From: an uncultured Clostridia bacterium
Lineage (GTDB): Bacteria; Bacillota; Clostridia; Oscillospirales; Oscillospiraceae
NCBI GenBank assembly: GCA_946619065.1
Contig: CAMOLY010000026.1
Coordinates: 1-10,683, forward strand
Direction: 5' to 3'
DNA: 10,683 bases
Positions 7,921-10,683 of this stretch are shown here, one piece after another (position 1 is the first letter of the stretch; each line of letters starts with the position of its first letter). The position numbers were made by a program, and so were the translations under genes. The notes under the pieces were generated by a model that saw only the letters and a program-made list of their open reading frames with translations, made no database searches and was not told where the DNA came from.

Positions 7921-9897
7921 TTAATCGTTGGCGTAATACCGGTCGATGGCTCCCAGCAGAATCGACTTCGCCTGCTCCATCGAGACATCTTTCAGCTGAA
8001 CGCCGGCGGTGGCGGCGTTTCCGCCTCCGCCCAGCGGCTCGAGCACCATCTGCACGTTTGTGCTTCCCATCGATCTGGCGGAAATAAAGATCCGGTCCTT
8101 CTGGCGGAAGAGGACAAAGGAGGTCTCGATTCCGTCAATCGACAGAAGCTCGTCCGCCGCCTGTCCCGCCAGGGCGCGGTTGGTCTCGGCGTCCTCGCAG
8201 GAGATGGCAATGCTGTCACGGTAGAATCTGGCTTCCTCGATGATCTGGTAGCGGTGTACCGTGTCCTCAAAGTCGTTTTTGAACAGCTTCTTGATTTCAA
8301 CCGGGTCGGCCCCCTGATAGCGCAGGAAGGCAGCCGCCTCAAAGGTCCGGCTGTTGACCCGTACCGTGAAATTCTTGGTGTCCAGCACAATGCCGGCCAT
8401 CAGCGCGGCGAGCTCGCAGGGCAAAATCGTCTTCGCGTCCACCGCATAGGTCAGCAGCTCTGTGACCAGCTCGCTGGCGGATGAGGCAAAGGGCTCATGC
8501 AGATTCAGAGCGGCATTGGCGATGTAGTCCGCAGCGCGGCGGTGATGATCGATCACGGCGACGCGGGAGATGGATTCCAGCAGCGGCTTGCTCTCCACCT
8601 GGTCCGGTCGGTTTGTATCCACGACCACCAGCAGACTGTTCGCATCCGATGAGATCAGCGCATCGTCCGCAGAGAGAAACGCGTCTTTATAATGTTCATC
8701 CCCGCGAAGCAGGGTCAGGAGCTTCGGCGCGGTGGCCGTGCTGAGGTCGGTGACAATATTCGCCCGCTTGCCCAGGCTCCGGCAGAGGGCAAGGATGCCG
8801 CAGGCCGCGCCGATCGCGTCCGCGTCGGCATTCTTGTGGCCCATCAGGAAGACACGGCTGGACTGGGAAATCAGCGCGCTCATTGAAGAGGCCATGACCC
8901 TGGCCTTGACCTTGCTGCGGCGCTCGGTCTCGGCGGCGCGGCCGCCATAGAAGGCGAAGTCGAAGCGGTCCTTGATGACCGCCTGGTCGCCTCCGCGGGA
9001 CAGCGCCATCTCCAGCGCAAGCGCAGCAAAATCATAGTTTTCCTGGAAGCCGGAGCCGTCCTTGCCGACGCCAAAGGAGAGCGTGGCCGCGATGCCGTTG
9101 GGGTTCGTCACCTCCCGGACCGTTTCAAGCAGGGAGAATTTGCCCTCTGTGATGCGGAACAGGTCCTTCGCCTCAAAAATGAACAGGAACCGGTTTCGCT
9201 CGAGCCTGCGCAGCAGGCCGCCGATGTCCTCCGCCCAGCTGCCGATGCGGCTGTTGAGGGCGGCGTTCAGATTGGAGACCGCCGTATCGTTGAGGTTGTT
9301 GGTCAGCTCATCGTAGTTGTCGATCAGAATGATGGAAACCACCGGCCGGGAGCGAAGATACTCGTCTCTGGTGTCCAAAAGCTCGGTCGTATCCACCCAC
9401 TGTAGAAGGGCAATTTCCTTCTCATCCGTGCTCTGCTTCGGCTGATAGCCGAGACAGCGCCAGCGGCGGTCGCGGATAACCTGATCGTCCGGCGCCTCCA
9501 GCTTGCCCGCGCGAACCCAGTCCAGCTCCGCACCGGGCAAAACCGCGCGCAGGGTCTCCCCGACCTTGGATTCAGCCGTCCCGAGGGCCTTCTGGAACTG
9601 GCGGTTGTGCCACAGGATCTCTCCGTTGGAAAGCTGGACCGTGGCCATCGGATACGGCGCGCCGGAAGCGGCCGATTGGCTGAGCCGGTCGACGCTGGAC
9701 TGCACATAGGCAGCGATGCCCTTTCCCCGCTGGCGCGTGGAAAAAATCATGCACAGAAGCAGAATCACGGCAGCTGCAGCCATCGCAATGGCAATTTCAT
9801 ACCGGCGATAAAACAGCTCCACGCCGGCAAATATAAGCAGCACAATTCCAAACAGATAGGATTCGTTCCGCAGCAGTCGTTTCAAATTTCGCTCCAT
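7921..9897 (-). CDS. gdpP: Cyclic-di-AMP phosphodiesterase GdpP (DHH-DHHA1)
   Basis: Membrane-bound phosphodiesterase that hydrolyses c-di-AMP to pApA, and so affects osmotic and potassium balance and cell-wall stress responses. It has 658 residues, matching GdpP/YybT. Two TM helices lie at about 14-30 and 35-53, then a PAS-like domain at about 78-168 and a degenerate GGDEF domain at about 183-313 in which ERNRF (233-237) replaces GGDEF. The catalytic DHH domain has GHKNADADAIG (353-363; H354, D358, D360), VVVDTN (D427), IDHHRR (D450, H451, H452) and LDTKNF (D506). The DHHA1 domain ends with GGGGNAATAG (623-632). All manganese-ligand positions are kept, so it should be active. An in-frame ATG at 9918 exists, but the ATG at 9895-9897 has GGGAGG at 6 nt, so it was chosen. 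It is the first gene of the operon. Confidence 0.95.
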   Translation of the reverse strand: MERNLKRLLRNESYLFGIVLLIFAGVELFYRRYEIAIAMAAAAVILLLCMIFSTRQRGKGIAAYVQSSVDRLSQSAASGAPYPMATVQLSNGEILWHNRQFQKALGTAESKVGETLRAVLPGAELDWVRAGKLEAPDDQVIRDRRWRCLGYQPKQSTDEKEIALLQWVDTTELLDTRDEYLRSRPVVSIILIDNYDELTNNLNDTAVSNLNAALNSRIGSWAEDIGGLLRRLERNRFLFIFEAKDLFRITEGKFSLLETVREVTNPNGIAATLSFGVGKDGSGFQENYDFAALALEMALSRGGDQAVIKDRFDFAFYGGRAAETERRSKVKARVMASSMSALISQSSRVFLMGHKNADADAIGAACGILALCRSLGKRANIVTDLSTATAPKLLTLLRGDEHYKDAFLSADDALISSDANSLLVVVDTNRPDQVESKPLLESISRVAVIDHHRRAADYIANAALNLHEPFASSASELVTELLTYAVDAKTILPCELAALMAGIVLDTKNFTVRVNSRTFEAAAFLRYQGADPVEIKKLFKNDFEDTVHRYQIIEEARFYRDSIAISCEDAETNRALAGQAADELLSIDGIETSFVLFRQKDRIFISARSMGSTNVQMVLEPLGGGGNAATAGVQLKDVSMEQAKSILLGAIDRYYAND

Positions 9898-9903
9898 GCT
9901 CTT

Positions 9904-9909
9904 CCTCCC
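9904..9909 (-). promoter_or_regulatory. Ribosome binding site that sets the gdpP start
   Basis: GGGAGG on the minus strand, 6 nt before the ATG at 9895-9897. The upstream in-frame ATG at 9916-9918 lacks such a site and would place this one inside the coding region. Confidence 0.75.
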
Positions 9910-9976
9910 GTCGTTCATAGATAGGCGGCGGACCTTATTTGCGCATAGGCCTGCATCTTATAATTTCGTAAGGTAT

Positions 9977-10008
9977 ATTATAACAGAGTCTGACCGATTA
10001 TGCTACAA
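9977..10008 (-). promoter_or_regulatory. Promoter of the gdpP-rplI-dnaB-tilS-ftsH operon
   Basis: A perfect extended -10, TGTTATAAT, is present on the minus strand (complement of 9977-9985), about 80 nt before the gdpP start. The best -35-like sequence is TTGTAG (complement of 10003-10008), at a poor 20-nt spacing, so the extended -10 probably carries the promoter. It lies just after the terminator of the upstream DUF378 gene, as expected for a new transcription unit. Confidence 0.6.
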
Positions 10009-10035
10009 CAATTTCGAGTTTTTTCGCTTTTTTAT

Positions 10036-10077
10036 AAGAAATTCTCCGTCGGCAGCATGGACCTGCCAACGGAGAAT
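10036..10077 (-). terminator. Intrinsic terminator after the DUF378 gene
   Basis: A long hairpin pairs ATTCTCCGT (10041-10049) with ACGGAGAAT (10069-10077) and, past one C.A mismatch, GGCAG (10051-10055) with CTGCC (10063-10067), leaving a 7-nt loop. In the minus direction the stem is followed by TTCTT. The plus direction has a weaker, mixed CTTCC tail. It starts 12 nt after the DUF378 stop and separates it from the gdpP operon. Confidence 0.75.
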
Positions 10078-10089
10078 CTTCCTGTGCCC

Positions 10090-10293
10090 TTATTCGGAGA
10101 GCGCGACTCTGCGGTCCCGGAACAGCAGGGAAATGCACCAGATGCCCGCGAGGGCGACGACGCCGTAGATAATGCGACTGAGCACCGCGCCCTGTCCGCC
10201 GCCGATCCACGCAACGAGGTCAAACTGAAAGACCGAAATCAGGCCCCAGTTCAGCGCTCCGATGATCGTAATAAGCAGTGCGGCTGTATCCAT
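10090..10293 (-). CDS. DUF378 family small membrane protein
   Basis: A 67-residue protein of unknown function. Two hydrophobic helices are clear, at about residues 4-23 and 38-57, joined by a short Gly-rich loop (GGGQG, 31-35), with a charged end (RDRRVALSE). The pattern IIGALNWGLISVFQFDLVAWI followed by LSRIIYGVVALAG matches the DUF378 family as I know it. The start ATG (10291-10293) has AAGGAGG 7 nt upstream. It stands alone, with a terminator after it and a divergent gene on the other side. No role can be assigned; it should be in the cytoplasmic membrane. Confidence 0.88.
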   Translation of the reverse strand: MDTAALLITIIGALNWGLISVFQFDLVAWIGGGQGAVLSRIIYGVVALAGIWCISLLFRDRRVALSE

Positions 10294-10348
10294 TTGAGAT
10301 CCTCCTTGTCATTTGGTTTTGCGTTACAGTTTGCCCGCTGCATCGGAT

Positions 10349-10377
10349 AATATACGCGCATGCATTTTTTGCAGAAT
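10349..10377 (-). promoter_or_regulatory. Candidate weak promoter for the DUF378 gene
   Basis: TATATT on the minus strand (complement of 10349-10354), or the overlapping TATTAT (10347-10352), is the only good -10-like sequence ahead of this gene. No clear -35 is seen at 17 nt; ATTCTG (complement of 10372-10377) is poor. The leader would be about 50 nt. CGCAT (10357-10361) and ATGCG (10381-10385) form a short dyad around this spot. The rest of the 10294-10472 intergenic region holds only the divergent promoter of the DUF1015 gene. Confidence 0.25.
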
Positions 10378-10402
10378 TCTATGCGAAAATTGGAAATCCC
10401 GG

Positions 10403-10431
10403 TTGCATTTGCCGCTGCTTCCTGTTATAAT
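10403..10431 (+). promoter_or_regulatory. Promoter of the DUF1015 gene
   Basis: TTGCAT (10403-10408), a 17-nt spacer, then TATAAT (10426-10431), with a TG one base ahead that makes it an extended -10 (TGTTATAAT). The gene starts 41 nt further on at 10473. It faces away from the DUF378 gene. Confidence 0.7.
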
Positions 10432-10472
10432 AAAAGATGCCAAAAAATGCGCTGAAAAGTGAGGTATTTTCT

Positions 10473-10683
10473 ATGAACGCTTTTTTACCCGCTGACATTC
10501 TTCTGCCCAAGAATGCGCCGATGGAAAAGTGGGCTGTCATCGCCTGCGATCAGTTCACCTCCGACCAGGCCTATTGGGATCGCGTCCGCAAGAACGCCGA
10601 AGGCAGCCCCTCCACAATCAACCTGATTCTCCCCGAGGCCGAGCTCGGCACCCCCTCCGAGGCGGAGCACACCAAGCTCATCA
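10473..10683 (+). CDS. DUF1015 family protein, N-terminal part
   Basis: Partial: 70 codons are visible before the right edge. The ATG at 10473-10475 is preceded by GAGG at 10461-10464, 8 nt away. The N-terminus has FLPADILLPKNAPMEKWAV, then ACDQFTSDQAYWDRV (24-38) and STINLILPEAEL (47-58). This is the pattern I associate with the DUF1015 family, a conserved cytoplasmic protein of about 400 residues with no established function. No catalytic motif can be judged from this fragment. It is the only plus-strand gene in the window and has its own promoter. Confidence 0.82.
   Translation, partial: MNAFLPADILLPKNAPMEKWAVIACDQFTSDQAYWDRVRKNAEGSPSTINLILPEAELGTPSEAEHTKLI

Noticed and set aside
9898..9918. 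Longer gdpP start at 9918
   Set aside because: It would bury the strong GGGAGG site inside the coding region and has no comparable site of its own.
10485..10670. Minus-strand 61-codon frame opposite the DUF1015 start
   Set aside because: It lies wholly within the DUF1015 coding sequence, has no ribosome binding site, and the plus strand has both a promoter and a recognisable family N-terminus.

Overview
This window looks like housekeeping chromosome from a GC-rich, low-motility-type Firmicute of the class Clostridia. An Oscillospirales-like gut bacterium fits best. The grounds are the gdpP-rplI-dnaB gene order, tilS next to ftsH, strong AGGAGG-type ribosome binding sites, TATAAT promoters, a Gram-positive signal peptide, and small DUF378 and DUF1015 family genes of the kind seen in this group. 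The genus cannot be read from the sequence alone.

Layout, left to right. Positions 1-2416 (minus) hold the N-terminal 805 codons of a large secreted CehA/McbA-type PHP metallohydrolase; its C-terminus lies outside the window. A 318-bp intergenic region (2417-2734) follows, with a promoter for that gene, a nested palindromic repeat and the terminator of the next operon. Positions 2735-9897 carry five minus-strand genes, transcribed gdpP -> rplI -> dnaB -> tilS -> ftsH with gaps of 35, 7, 33 and 11 nt, which looks like one operon. It starts at a perfect extended -10 promoter near 9977-9985 and ends at the hairpin at 2684-2720. Upstream are a small minus-strand membrane-protein gene (DUF378 family, 10090-10293) with its own terminator, a 179-bp divergent promoter region, and the first 70 codons of a plus-strand DUF1015 gene.

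The operon joins cyclic-di-AMP turnover (GdpP), the ribosome (L9), replication (DnaB helicase), tRNA-Ile maturation (TilS) and membrane proteolysis (FtsH). In many Firmicutes hprT sits between tilS and ftsH; here it is absent, and the tilS stop codon overlaps the purine-rich leader of ftsH. An AT-rich stretch inside tilS may hold a second promoter for ftsH.

I see no phage, transposase, CRISPR array, tRNA, rRNA or obvious undescribed multi-gene system. The least ordinary items are the duplicated N-terminal module of the PHP protein, the nested palindrome at about 2550-2640, the possible promoter inside tilS and the missing hprT.
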